Positions 1 through 8,938 of a DNA stretch of 43,217 bases are shown here, piece after piece. The position numbers were made by a program, and so were the translations under genes. This stretch comes from Tissierellia bacterium (lineage in GTDB: Bacteria; Bacillota; Clostridia; Tissierellales; Tissierellaceae): assembly GCA_028708575.1 (NCBI GenBank), contig JAQVYQ010000011.1, positions 1-43,217 on the forward strand. The letters run 5' to 3'. The notes under the pieces were generated by a model. The model did no database searches, was not told the DNA's origin, and was given only the letters and a program-made list of their open reading frames with translations. Numbering within the stretch: the first letter of the stretch is position 1; each line of letters opens with the position of its first letter.

Positions 1-74
1 TTTTAAAATAAATAAAAACCTTCTTTCATATAGATAATTAAACAATTATTGTTATGAGAAAGAAGGGTTTTTTT

Positions 75-1262
75 ATGAGCAAAAATAAACATAGTATGAA
101 AAACATTTTTATGACATTTATTTTACTTGTAATTATGTATAAAATAGTTCGAAATCCAAACCAAAGTATAAATAGTGCTAGAGAAGGATTGAATCTATGG
201 TTTAATTTATTAATTCCTTCACTCTACCCTTTTATTTTTATCACTGACTTACTGGTTTCATTTGGTATAATAAACTCAATTACAAAATATTTCGACCCTT
301 TAATGGTATCTATATTTAATGTACCTGGAATTGGAGCTTTTCCATTCTCAATGAGTATTATGTCAGGTTATCCTATAGGAGCAAGGCTTACATCTAAATT
401 GAGGAAAGAAAGATATATTTCTAAAATAGATGCTGATAGATTAATTAGTTTTTCTTCAACTTCTGGTCCGTTATTCATACTAGGTACTGTATTAATTGGG
501 ATGATGGGTGGGCCAAATGTATCAGCACTAATGATAATTCCACATTATTTAGGTGCAATAACAGTAGGTGTAATTTTTAGATTTTATAAGAGGAAGGATA
601 GTTTAATATCAACTAATAATTATCAATATAATAATAGAAGCCATTTAGATAAGGAAGCTCTAGAGAATAAAAGTGTTGGTTCATTAATTTATAAGTCAAT
701 TAAAGATAGTATGGAATCAATAATTTCCATAGGGGGATTTGTTATAATATATTCAGTAATAATCGATATATTGCTTTCATTCCAATTATTCAATTCATTA
801 GTAGGAGTGATTTCACAATTAACTTCAATTGATGCTAATATTATAAAAGGTATCATAGCTGGAATAATAGAGATGACAAATGGATGTGAAATAATTTCAA
901 ATCTGAATATTGATCTAATAATTAAAGTAATTATTTTAAATCTAATAATTGGCTGGGGCGGATTTTCCATACATAGTCAGGCTTTGAGTTTTATTAGCTC
1001 TACTGATATAAGTCCAAAGATTTATTTAATATCAAAATTCTTACATGGAATATTTTCCGCTATTTATACGTATGTATTATATTTGCTATTTTATAAGAAT
1101 ATAACAATGAAAACATATATAAACTCTATGCCTACTTTTAATACATATACTTCAAATAATTTTGTGAAATTATTTATTATTTCTACATCAATTGTAATAG
1201 TGTCAACAATATGTTTATCATTGCTAAATGTTTTTATAAATGAATGTAGGAAAAGAGCTTAG
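75..1262 (+). CDS. ylbJ: Sporulation integral membrane protein YlbJ (nucleoside-recognition/gate family)
   Basis: ORF 54..1262; start at 75 preferred (AGAAGG Shine-Dalgarno 8 nt upstream). Polytopic; GAFPFSMSIMSGYPIGARL and STSGPLFILGTVLIGMMG motifs; next to coaD/rsmD as in Firmicutes. Confidence 0.9.
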   Translation: MSKNKHSMKNIFMTFILLVIMYKIVRNPNQSINSAREGLNLWFNLLIPSLYPFIFITDLLVSFGIINSITKYFDPLMVSIFNVPGIGAFPFSMSIMSGYPIGARLTSKLRKERYISKIDADRLISFSSTSGPLFILGTVLIGMMGGPNVSALMIIPHYLGAITVGVIFRFYKRKDSLISTNNYQYNNRSHLDKEALENKSVGSLIYKSIKDSMESIISIGGFVIIYSVIIDILLSFQLFNSLVGVISQLTSIDANIIKGIIAGIIEMTNGCEIISNLNIDLIIKVIILNLIIGWGGFSIHSQALSFISSTDISPKIYLISKFLHGIFSAIYTYVLYLLFYKNITMKTYINSMPTFNTYTSNNFVKLFIISTSIVIVSTICLSLLNVFINECRKRA

Positions 1263-1283
1263 TTATTCCCTCTAAGCTCTTTT
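1251..1283. terminator. Bidirectional intrinsic terminator between ylbJ and the convergent ORF
   Basis: AAAAGAGCTTAG (1251-1262) / CTAAGCTCTTTT (1272-1283): perfect 12-bp stem, 9-nt loop, A/T ends on both sides. Confidence 0.85.
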
Positions 1284-1705
1284 CTGTTATCATTCAATAA
1301 TTGAATTAATTCTTTTAAATCCTCTTGAGTGTCTAATAATAGGCTATCTGCGTACTCAAGAGCACCTAACCTAATTTCCTTAGCATTATTTTGTGCCTTA
1401 ACAACTATTTCTTCAGCTTTGTTATTAGCCATTTTAATTATTTCTTCTTCATTAATCATTTCTTTTAATTTTAAGTTTGCTTCATCCACAATAGTGTCTG
1501 CATCTTTTTGAGCTTCAGCAAGAATTCTTTGTCTTTCATCTTTAATCCATGTAGCTTGTTTTATTTCATCAGGTAGTTTAATTCGAATATCCTTAATTAT
1601 TTCAAGTAGTTCTTCTCTATCTACCATAACCTTACTACTAAAAGGCATACCTGAAGCCGCTTCTACAATATCCTCTATCTCATCGATTAGATTTAAAACA
1701 TCCAT
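1259..1705 (-). CDS. Coiled-coil protein, V-type ATPase subunit E/H-like, unknown function
   Basis: 148-aa ORF, heptad-rich, Ala/Glu/Lys-rich; immediately downstream of coaD. Confidence 0.7.
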   Translation of the reverse strand: MDVLNLIDEIEDIVEAASGMPFSSKVMVDREELLEIIKDIRIKLPDEIKQATWIKDERQRILAEAQKDADTIVDEANLKLKEMINEEEIIKMANNKAEEIVVKAQNNAKEIRLGALEYADSLLLDTQEDLKELIQLLNDNRKELRGNN

Positions 1706-1707
1706 TA

Positions 1708-2190
1708 TTAAAGACCCCCTTGGAATTTTTTTATTAAAGCCTCTTCAACAGCTTTAGGAACTAAACAAGAAACATCTCCACCAAAAACAGATAGTTCTCT
1801 TACAAGGCTTGAACTTAAATAAGAGTATCTCGTATTTGAGACCATGAATAAAGTTTCAAGTTCTGGATAGAGTTTGTTATTAGCTAATGCCATTTTCATT
1901 TCATTTTCAAAATCTGACACTGCTCTTAATCCTTTTACTATTATATTGATATCTTTCATTTTAGCATAATCTATCAATAATCCACTAAAAGAATCAATTT
2001 CTACATTATTAATATGTTTTGTAGTTTCTTTCAATAATTCTAGCCTTTTTTCTATTGGTAAAAAACCGTTTTTTGAATTGTTATTTAAAACAGCTACTGT
2101 TACTTTGTCAAATTTTTTTGCACATCTTTTTATTATATCAATATGTCCATTAGTTACAGGATCAAAACTACCAGGGTATATAACATTCAT
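1708..2190 (-). CDS. coaD: Phosphopantetheine adenylyltransferase
   Basis: MNVIYPGSFDPVTNGHIDII signature; full length 160 aa. Confidence 0.97.
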   Translation of the reverse strand: MNVIYPGSFDPVTNGHIDIIKRCAKKFDKVTVAVLNNNSKNGFLPIEKRLELLKETTKHINNVEIDSFSGLLIDYAKMKDINIIVKGLRAVSDFENEMKMALANNKLYPELETLFMVSNTRYSYLSSSLVRELSVFGGDVSCLVPKAVEEALIKKFQGGL

Positions 2191-2750
2191 ATTTTATCTC
2201 CAATTCTGTAAAATGATAAAGATTTGCTTTTATATTTTCTCGTATCGTATTTTATTAAATTCTTAAATTTATTTTCTAAAACTAATTCATTTTCATGTTC
2301 GATAATAATTAAGCCTCTTGATTTTAAAAGAGTATTATCAATTATAGTTTCAAGAGTTTGAATTACAAGTGTATGTTCTTTAAATGGTGGATCAATATAT
2401 ATGTAATCAAATTTCAAATTCATTTCATTAATAATCCTTAAGGCAATTTTAGCATCCTTATTAATAATAACACTGCTATCTAATAGTTTAGTATGTAGTA
2501 AGTTTTCTTTAATAATTGAAATACTAGTAATAGATTTATCAATAAAATATGTTTTGTACGCACCCCTACTTAGAAACTCAACACCTATTTGTCCAGTTCC
2601 ACTAAACAAATCCAAAACAATAGCTTCATTGGATATAGGGCTTATTATATTAAATAATGATTCTTTAATCTTATCTTCAGTTGGTCTAATGCCTTTACCC
2701 TTTGGAGATTTTAGATTATGACCTTTTCTTATGCCTGATATAACTCTCAC
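2187..2750 (-). CDS. rsmD: 16S rRNA (guanine(966)-N(2))-methyltransferase RsmD
   Basis: MRVISGIRKGHNLKSPKG...RPTEDKIKESLFN, LDLFSGTGQIGVE, IYIDPPF motifs; adjacent to coaD. Confidence 0.96.
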   Translation of the reverse strand: MRVISGIRKGHNLKSPKGKGIRPTEDKIKESLFNIISPISNEAIVLDLFSGTGQIGVEFLSRGAYKTYFIDKSITSISIIKENLLHTKLLDSSVIINKDAKIALRIINEMNLKFDYIYIDPPFKEHTLVIQTLETIIDNTLLKSRGLIIIEHENELVLENKFKNLIKYDTRKYKSKSLSFYRIGDKI

Positions 2751-2807
2751 TATGTTCTTCCTTTCCTAGATGTAGATATTTTATCATATTTTGCGTAAAT
2801 ATTATAC

Positions 2808-4865
2808 TTAATAATCCAATAAATCTAGATTTTTGTCAAACATTTCATTTATTTTAGATATCAAGCCTTTATTATCTTCATTATTAAGATTGGGGTCATT
2901 ATTCAAAATATGATGTGCATCTGTTTGAGCAACCTTTAAAATATCCATATCTGTAAACAAATTGGCTACTTTTAATTGTGGTAACCCATGTTGCTTGGTT
3001 CCAAAAAATTCACCTGGACCCCTTAACTCTAAATCTTTTTCAGATATAAAAAATCCATCTGACGAAGATTGTAAAATCCTCATTCTCTCTCTAGAAATTG
3101 AATTCATATTTTCATTAATTAAAATACAATATGATTGATACTCTCCTCTACCTACTCTTCCTCGTAATTGATGTAATTGTGCCAAACCAAATCGTTCAGC
3201 ATTAAATACTACCATAAGATTTGCATTAGCTACATTAACTCCAACTTCAATTACAGTTGTAGACACTAAGACTTGAATATCATTTTTATTAAAACGCTCC
3301 ATTATTTCGTCTTTTTCTTTTTGAGCCATCTTACCATGTAATAAACCAATATTCAATTTAACTAATCTTTCATCACGTAGATATTGAAAGAGTTCTTTAG
3401 CAGAGTTTAAATCCATAGATTCAGATTCTTCTATTAATGGGCATACTATATAGGCTTGTCTACCAAAAGATACTTGCTTTTCAATGAACTTATATATTCT
3501 TTCCTTCATGTTTTTGTCAACTGCATAAGTTTCAATCTCTCTTCTACCTGGTGGCAGTTCATCTATAATAGAAATGTCTAAGTCTCCATAGAGTATTAAG
3601 GCTAAAGTTCTAGGTATAGGCGTTGCAGTCATAACAATGATATCTGGATTTTCTCCTTTCTGGCTTAAGGAAGTTCTTTGCTTAACCCCAAACCTATGTT
3701 GCTCGTCTGTAATAGTAAGACCTAATCTATTGAATTCAACATTATCTTGTATTAAGGCATGAGTCCCAACTAAGATGTCGATTTTACCTGCCTTTAAATC
3801 TGATTGAATTTCTACCTTTTTCTTTTTACTCAAACTTCCCACTAATAATTCACATCTAATATCATATTTATCTAGTAAACTAGTTAAAGATTCATAATGC
3901 TGCATAGCTAAAATCTCTGTAGGAGCCATCATTGCTGCCTGATATCCGCTTACAACGGATTTGAACATTGAAACAATTCCAACAATTGTTTTTCCAGATC
4001 CTACGTCGCCTTGTATGAGTCTATTCATTTGCTTGTTGTTTTCCATATCTGTGAAAATTTCTTCTAAAACTATTAACTGAGCCTTTGTCAATTTAAATGG
4101 TAAATTTTTTATAAAATCCGAAACTTCCTTTTTATACGGAAATTTAATACCATTGTTATTATTAATTGTTTTGTTTTTTATGATACTTAAACCTAATTGT
4201 AAATTGAGTAGTTCTTCATATGCTAATCTATTTCTTGCTTTTTTCATATAATCTATTGACTTAGGGAAATGAATATTCATTAGTGCTTCTTGAATGCTCA
4301 TTAAATTGTGCTTATTTATTAAATACTTTGGAAGTAGGTCAGGGATAAATGTTAAGTATTCTTTCAATAGATTGTTAACTAATTTTAATATATCATTACT
4401 TGTTAATCCTTCTGTCAATGAATATATTGGGACAATTAGGCCTACTTTTTGGGATTGCCCTGGTTTTTCAAAAACTGGATTCATAATCTGATTTTCTATT
4501 CCATTTTTATTGAATTTACCATTTACAATATATATATCCCCTATTTTAAATCTATCTTTTAAGTAATCTTGATTAAAATATACTAGATTTCCATATCCAC
4601 TGGAATCTCTAAATGGAATTTTTAGGATGGACAAATTTTTACGTGGTCTATTTAATATATATTGTCCTATGATTTCAACTTTTAAAGTTATCTTTTCATC
4701 TCTTACTCCATCTCTTAAGCTTTTAAAAATTGATCTATCTTCATAATCTCGAGGTATGAAATATAAAAGCTCTTCAACAGTTTCAATATGTAATCGTTTA
4801 AATCTTGACGCTTTTTTAGGCCCTACTCCCTTTAAATACTGTATATTCTTATTTAAAATATCCAT
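2808..4865 (-). CDS. recG: ATP-dependent DNA helicase RecG
   Basis: GDVGSGKT, DEQHRFGVKQR, TATPIPRTLAL, QLRGRVGRG motifs; start MDILNKNIQYLKGVGPKKA at 4865 preferred over the ORF start at 4889 (AGGAGGAGCT SD). Confidence 0.97.
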   Translation of the reverse strand: MDILNKNIQYLKGVGPKKASRFKRLHIETVEELLYFIPRDYEDRSIFKSLRDGVRDEKITLKVEIIGQYILNRPRKNLSILKIPFRDSSGYGNLVYFNQDYLKDRFKIGDIYIVNGKFNKNGIENQIMNPVFEKPGQSQKVGLIVPIYSLTEGLTSNDILKLVNNLLKEYLTFIPDLLPKYLINKHNLMSIQEALMNIHFPKSIDYMKKARNRLAYEELLNLQLGLSIIKNKTINNNNGIKFPYKKEVSDFIKNLPFKLTKAQLIVLEEIFTDMENNKQMNRLIQGDVGSGKTIVGIVSMFKSVVSGYQAAMMAPTEILAMQHYESLTSLLDKYDIRCELLVGSLSKKKKVEIQSDLKAGKIDILVGTHALIQDNVEFNRLGLTITDEQHRFGVKQRTSLSQKGENPDIIVMTATPIPRTLALILYGDLDISIIDELPPGRREIETYAVDKNMKERIYKFIEKQVSFGRQAYIVCPLIEESESMDLNSAKELFQYLRDERLVKLNIGLLHGKMAQKEKDEIMERFNKNDIQVLVSTTVIEVGVNVANANLMVVFNAERFGLAQLHQLRGRVGRGEYQSYCILINENMNSISRERMRILQSSSDGFFISEKDLELRGPGEFFGTKQHGLPQLKVANLFTDMDILKVAQTDAHHILNNDPNLNNEDNKGLISKINEMFDKNLDLLDY

Positions 4866-4916
4866 AGCTCCTCCTAAATGTAGAAACAATTAAAATTGGC
4901 AAAGGCCACATGATAA

Positions 4917-4942
4917 AAATAAAACCCTACATTTTGTAGGGC
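4917..4942 (-). terminator. Intrinsic terminator downstream of fakA/yloV-like gene
   Basis: CCCTACA-TTT-TGTAGGG (4925-4941), then a U-rich tract on the minus strand; abuts the stop codon at 4942-4944. Confidence 0.75.
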
Positions 4943-6603
4943 TATTCTATAGAAAATATATAATAGTACAATGGCTGACCACCAAAAATAACTTCAATAT
5001 CAATATCTTCGTATTTAGCTCCTAAGATGGTTGCTAAATTACTTGCCTTTATTTCATCTACATCATTACCGTAAAATATTGTTATTATTGAAATATCATC
5101 GTCTACAAGTTTTTCTACCAGATTTATAGATACTTCATTAATATCTTTTCCTGAAGATAATATTTCCTTATCTGATAATCCTATAATGTCATCTTTAACG
5201 ATTTTTGTATTATTATATTCTGTATCTCTAACGGCATAAGTTACTTGAGCAGATTTAACAGTATTTATATTATTAGTCATAACTTCAACATTCTCATTTA
5301 ATGTAGCTTCTTCATTAAATGCTAATAGTGCAGATATACCTTGAGCAATATTTTTAGTAGGTATGATTGTAATATTTCTATTACTCAATTCTTTTGTTTG
5401 TTCAGCTGCTAGTATAATATTGCTATTATTAGGTAATATTATAACATTTTTACCGTGGGTAGTATCTATAGCTTTTAGTAAATCTTCAGTACTAGGATTC
5501 ATAGTTTGACCGCCGGATACAATTGCATCAACATTTAAATCATTAAGGATTTTATTAATACCTTCACCAATAGAAACAGATATAAAAGAATAATCTTTGT
5601 TGATTTCAATATCTTCAGTTTTTATCTTTGAATTTTTTAATTGTTTTAATTCATTTTTTAGAAGGATTTCTTCATGTTGATACTTCATATTTTCTATCTT
5701 TATATCTTTTAAACTACCTAGCTTAAGAGCCTTTTCTAAAGCATTTCCTGGATTATTAGTATGAATATGAACTTTAATAATGCCTTCTCCACCTACTGCC
5801 AATAAAGAATCCCCTAATTCTGATAATTCTTTTCGAAATGTCTCTAAATTATTGTAGTTTGTATTTATCATGAATTCAGTACAATAAGCAAATTCAATAT
5901 CGTCAGTATTAGAATGTTCTATTTGATTATCAGGTTCTTTGACTTTTGTTTCATCATATGATAATTCAATATCTTTATATTCATCTTTACCTATGATTCC
6001 ATTATAAAATCCTTTATATAAGTACATTAATCCCTTGCCACCTGAGTCTACAACACCTGCTTGTTTTAAAACAGGTAGCATCTCTGGAGTACGTTCTAAA
6101 ACTTCGTCGCCGTGTTGAATTACTCTTTCTAAAAACTTAGCTACATCTTTTTCTTCCTTACTAATTTTAAGAGCAAATTCTCCACATTCTCTAGCAACAG
6201 TTAGTATTGTCCCTTCTGTTGGCTTCATAACAGCTTTGTATGCAGTATCTGAAGCTTGTTTAATTCCTTCAGCAAATGTTTTTGTATCTATTAAAGTATG
6301 TCCTTTTAATCCATTTGCAAATCCTCTAAATAGCTGTGATAATATAACCCCAGAGTTACCTCTGGCTCCCATTAAAGATCCTTGACTTGTAGCTATAGCT
6401 ATTCTATAAGCATCATTTTCTGTTACCTCTAATCCCTTATTAACTGCTGATTTAACAGTTAAACACATATTAGTGCCCGTATCTCCATCAGGAACAGGGA
6501 AAACATTTAGGGAGTTTACCTCCTCTTTATTAATCTCTAGGAGTTTTGCAGCACTATTTAGTGCCTTTTTAAACAATACTCCATCAATATTCTCTAAATT
6601 CAA
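4942..6603 (-). CDS. fakA: DAK2 domain fatty-acid kinase-like protein (YloV/FakA family)
   Basis: NVFPVPDGDTGTNMCLT, GARGNSGVILSQLFRGF, VVDSGGKGL motifs; paired with an Asp23 protein. Confidence 0.92.
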   Translation of the reverse strand: MNLENIDGVLFKKALNSAAKLLEINKEEVNSLNVFPVPDGDTGTNMCLTVKSAVNKGLEVTENDAYRIAIATSQGSLMGARGNSGVILSQLFRGFANGLKGHTLIDTKTFAEGIKQASDTAYKAVMKPTEGTILTVARECGEFALKISKEEKDVAKFLERVIQHGDEVLERTPEMLPVLKQAGVVDSGGKGLMYLYKGFYNGIIGKDEYKDIELSYDETKVKEPDNQIEHSNTDDIEFAYCTEFMINTNYNNLETFRKELSELGDSLLAVGGEGIIKVHIHTNNPGNALEKALKLGSLKDIKIENMKYQHEEILLKNELKQLKNSKIKTEDIEINKDYSFISVSIGEGINKILNDLNVDAIVSGGQTMNPSTEDLLKAIDTTHGKNVIILPNNSNIILAAEQTKELSNRNITIIPTKNIAQGISALLAFNEEATLNENVEVMTNNINTVKSAQVTYAVRDTEYNNTKIVKDDIIGLSDKEILSSGKDINEVSINLVEKLVDDDISIITIFYGNDVDEIKASNLATILGAKYEDIDIEVIFGGQPLYYYIFSIE

Positions 6604-6621
6604 GTGTAGTACCTCCTTAAA

Positions 6622-6978
6622 TTACTTTCCTACTCTTATTCCTTGGACAATTACATTAATATGTCCTACTTTAATTTCAGTAAATTTTTCCACATTAAAT
6701 TTGACTTTTTCTATAATGTTTTCAGAAACAACGGATATCTTTACTCCATATTCTAATATAACATGTAAATTAATATTTAATAAACCATCCTTTATAAAAA
6801 CTTTGATTCCTTTTTCAAGATAATCTGTCTTTAATAGTACATACAAGCCATCAGTTACGTTTTTAGATGCCATTCCTACTATGCCATAACTTTCCATAGC
6901 AGAAATGCCAGCGATTCTTGCGATTACATTTTCATCTATACTGATGACGCCTAATTCAGAATTAATTTTAGCTGGCAT
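6622..6978 (-). CDS. Asp23/Gls24 family envelope stress protein (YloU-like)
   Basis: 118 aa, GVISIDENVIARIAGISAMESYGIVGMA...; directly upstream of the DAK2 gene. Confidence 0.92.
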   Translation of the reverse strand: MPAKINSELGVISIDENVIARIAGISAMESYGIVGMASKNVTDGLYVLLKTDYLEKGIKVFIKDGLLNINLHVILEYGVKISVVSENIIEKVKFNVEKFTEIKVGHINVIVQGIRVGK

Positions 6979-7084
6979 ATATTTTCTCCTCCTTGCATTT
7001 TATACCATTATAAGTATTTTACAATATAAATTTTAAATCTTCAACCTAAAACAATGATATTCTTAGCTATATAATACATTATAG

Positions 7085-7114
7085 TTGCAATTTTGTACAT
7101 AATTATGTTAAAAT
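7085..7114 (+). promoter_or_regulatory. Putative sigma-A promoter of rpmB
   Basis: TTGCAA (7085-7090), 18-nt spacer, TAAAAT (7109-7114). Confidence 0.5.
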
Positions 7115-7180
7115 AGATTGTGCGTTTCAATTGGAATAATACTTAATGTTTATACAACGAAAGTATAAGGAGGTGTTTTT

Positions 7181-7372
7181 ATGTCAAAGGTATGTGAAAT
7201 TTGTGGAAAAGGAAAAGTATTTGGAAACAAAGTTACTTTCTCAAATAAAAAGATTTCAAGAAGTTGGGCACCAAATATTAGAAAAGTTAGGGCAGTAGTA
7301 AATGGATCAGTAAAAAGGGTTAATGTTTGCACAAGATGCTTAAGATCTGGTTATGTTGAAAGAGCTCTGTAG
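7181..7372 (+). CDS. rpmB: 50S ribosomal protein L28 (zinc-ribbon type)
   Basis: MSKVCEICGKGKVFGNKVTFSNKK...RSWAPNIRKVRA, CxxC pairs; AAGGAGGTG SD. Confidence 0.98.
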   Translation: MSKVCEICGKGKVFGNKVTFSNKKISRSWAPNIRKVRAVVNGSVKRVNVCTRCLRSGYVERAL

Positions 7373-7392
7373 TACCATTGTATTAAGAATTT

Positions 7393-7432
7393 AAATAAGG
7401 CTTCCATTTTTCCCAAATGGCAAGCCTTATTT
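7393..7432. terminator. Bidirectional intrinsic terminator between rpmB and a convergent small ORF
   Basis: AAATAAGGCTT (7393-7403) + CCATTT (7404-7409), loop TTCCC, AAATGG (7415-7420) + AAGCCTTATTT (7422-7432), one bulged C. Confidence 0.85.
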
Positions 7433-7597
7433 TATTTTAATCAATAAAAAACCCATAATGATTAATATTATTCCTATTATAGCTAAGATAAATCTATATG
7501 GAGTAACACTGATCAATATAATAAATCCTATTATTCCAAGAGCTATTCCTATTATGTTTTTATATTTTGATCGAAACTTATTAAAGTTCTTTCTCAT
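7427..7597 (-). CDS. Small (56 aa) membrane protein, unknown function; not in the supplied ORF track
   Basis: Manual translation: MRKNFNKFRSKYKNIIGIALGIIGFIILISVTPYRFILAIIGIILIIMGFLLIKIK*. Basic N-terminus, two hydrophobic segments, AAGGAAGTG SD 5 nt upstream of ATG. Confidence 0.75.
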   Translation of the reverse strand: MRKNFNKFRSKYKNIIGIALGIIGFIILISVTPYRFILAIIGIILIIMGFLLIKIK

Positions 7598-7652
7598 AAT
7601 AACACTTCCTTTGTAATATTTTATTCAAGGAAGTGAAAAAGGTTACACTAAT

Positions 7653-8297
7653 TTAATCTTTTGCTTCAATTACTATTGCCTGTCCTTTTGTTATTTTAAT
7701 AATACCTTGGTCATCTATTATCTTATTACTAACTCCAAGAGTGCTGCCAAATTGCATCTCTACATTATTCAGTGGGTAATAAAACCCTTCAATACTCACT
7801 GTAATTCCTCCTGTTGATATTGGAATTATAGATATATAGTATTCTTCTTTTTTCTTCAATTCAAGCTTATCATTTACAAAATATATTATATTGTTATCAT
7901 TTACTATTTTGCCAATAGCATTATAAGCAAATAAATTTTTTAAGAGAAATATATTTGCCAATGTGTGATCAACCCTACTACCTGTTGCTCCTAGTAATGT
8001 AATATCTTTACATCCTTTTTCTAGCATAAACTTAAGAGCTAATTCAGTATCAGTTTCATCTTTTTCAATTGGAAACTTAAACATAGGTATATTATGTTCA
8101 TCTGCAAATTCAGAGGACTCCTTACTTATAGAATCAAAATCGCCTATAACTGCATTTGGTTTAATACCTAAATATTGAGCATGTCTCAATCCACCATCTG
8201 CACATAAAATAAAATCATACTTATTAATAGTTTCACTCAAATTTCTGTAATTCTTTACGTCTCCACTTGAAATAATTAAGCCTTTCAAAATTAACAT
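7653..8297 (-). CDS. thiN: Thiamine diphosphokinase
   Basis: CADGGLRHAQYLGIKPNAVIGDFDS, DETDTELAL, LGATGSRVDHTLANI motifs. Confidence 0.95.
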   Translation of the reverse strand: MLILKGLIISSGDVKNYRNLSETINKYDFILCADGGLRHAQYLGIKPNAVIGDFDSISKESSEFADEHNIPMFKFPIEKDETDTELALKFMLEKGCKDITLLGATGSRVDHTLANIFLLKNLFAYNAIGKIVNDNNIIYFVNDKLELKKKEEYYISIIPISTGGITVSIEGFYYPLNNVEMQFGSTLGVSNKIIDDQGIIKITKGQAIVIEAKD

Positions 8298-8304
8298 CTA
8301 CTTT

Positions 8305-8847
8305 CTAATTATTATTAATCAAATTTCTTAAAGGTTTCCAAATTAATGATATTACTAATATTGAAATAATTAATTCGGGTATTAAGTAAGTAGCATTATA
8401 GATAATTGAATAAATCCATGGGTTTTGGGTTCCTGCGTACTCTGCAAAGAAAATTACTCCTGATAGTACATGAGAAAACAATCTTCCACATATTGCTATT
8501 ATAATACCCATAACAGATTTTGCAAAGCTATTTTCCTTTCCTTCTTTAGCATGACCTATTCCAGCTATTCCTAATACTCCATAAGCAATTATGTAGTCTA
8601 AAAAGAATTGAAGTGGATGATAAAAATAAGGATTGAACATAAAATCCATTAATCCATATATTGAGCCTAAAATTATACCAGGGCCAAATCCCCATTTAAT
8701 GGCATAAAGTAAAATTGGAATCATACTACCTGCTGAAACGCTACCACCATTTGGTGCTTGATAAATTCGTATGGTATTTAGTAATATTGCTAAAGCTAAC
8801 ATCATTCCACCTTCAGCTAACATTTTTACATTGAATCTTTTATTCAT
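8305..8847 (-). CDS. thiT: Energy-coupled thiamine transporter ThiT (S component)
   Basis: GGMMLALAILLNTIRIYQAPNGGSVSAGSMIPI...; downstream of a TPP riboswitch and upstream of thiN. Confidence 0.93.
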   Translation of the reverse strand: MNKRFNVKMLAEGGMMLALAILLNTIRIYQAPNGGSVSAGSMIPILLYAIKWGFGPGIILGSIYGLMDFMFNPYFYHPLQFFLDYIIAYGVLGIAGIGHAKEGKENSFAKSVMGIIIAICGRLFSHVLSGVIFFAEYAGTQNPWIYSIIYNATYLIPELIISILVISLIWKPLRNLINNN

Positions 8848-8881
8848 TTCATTACCTCCATTATAATTATTATTTCCAAAA

Positions 8882-8914
8882 TAAAAAACCCACTCCGCTG
8901 GCTTTGGGAATGGG
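8882..8914 (-). terminator. Riboswitch expression-platform terminator
   Basis: Minus strand CCCATTCC (8914-8907) / GGAGTGGG (8896-8889), then TTTTTTAT. Confidence 0.85.
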
Positions 8915-8938
8915 AATTAAAATTTAAATTAATGTCCG

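Noticed and set aside
689-970. ORF on the minus strand inside ylbJ (93 aa)
   Set aside because: Antisense to a well-supported membrane-protein gene; low-complexity hydrophobic translation, no credible SD or family match.
6473-6823. 116-aa plus-strand ORF across fakA/asp23
   Set aside because: Overlaps two conserved minus-strand genes; no plausible promoter or family match.
7140-7180. Short TTATAC...GTATAA hairpin just upstream of the rpmB SD, considered as an r-protein autoregulatory leader
   Set aside because: Only 6 A/T-rich base pairs and it does not include the SD; too weak to claim.
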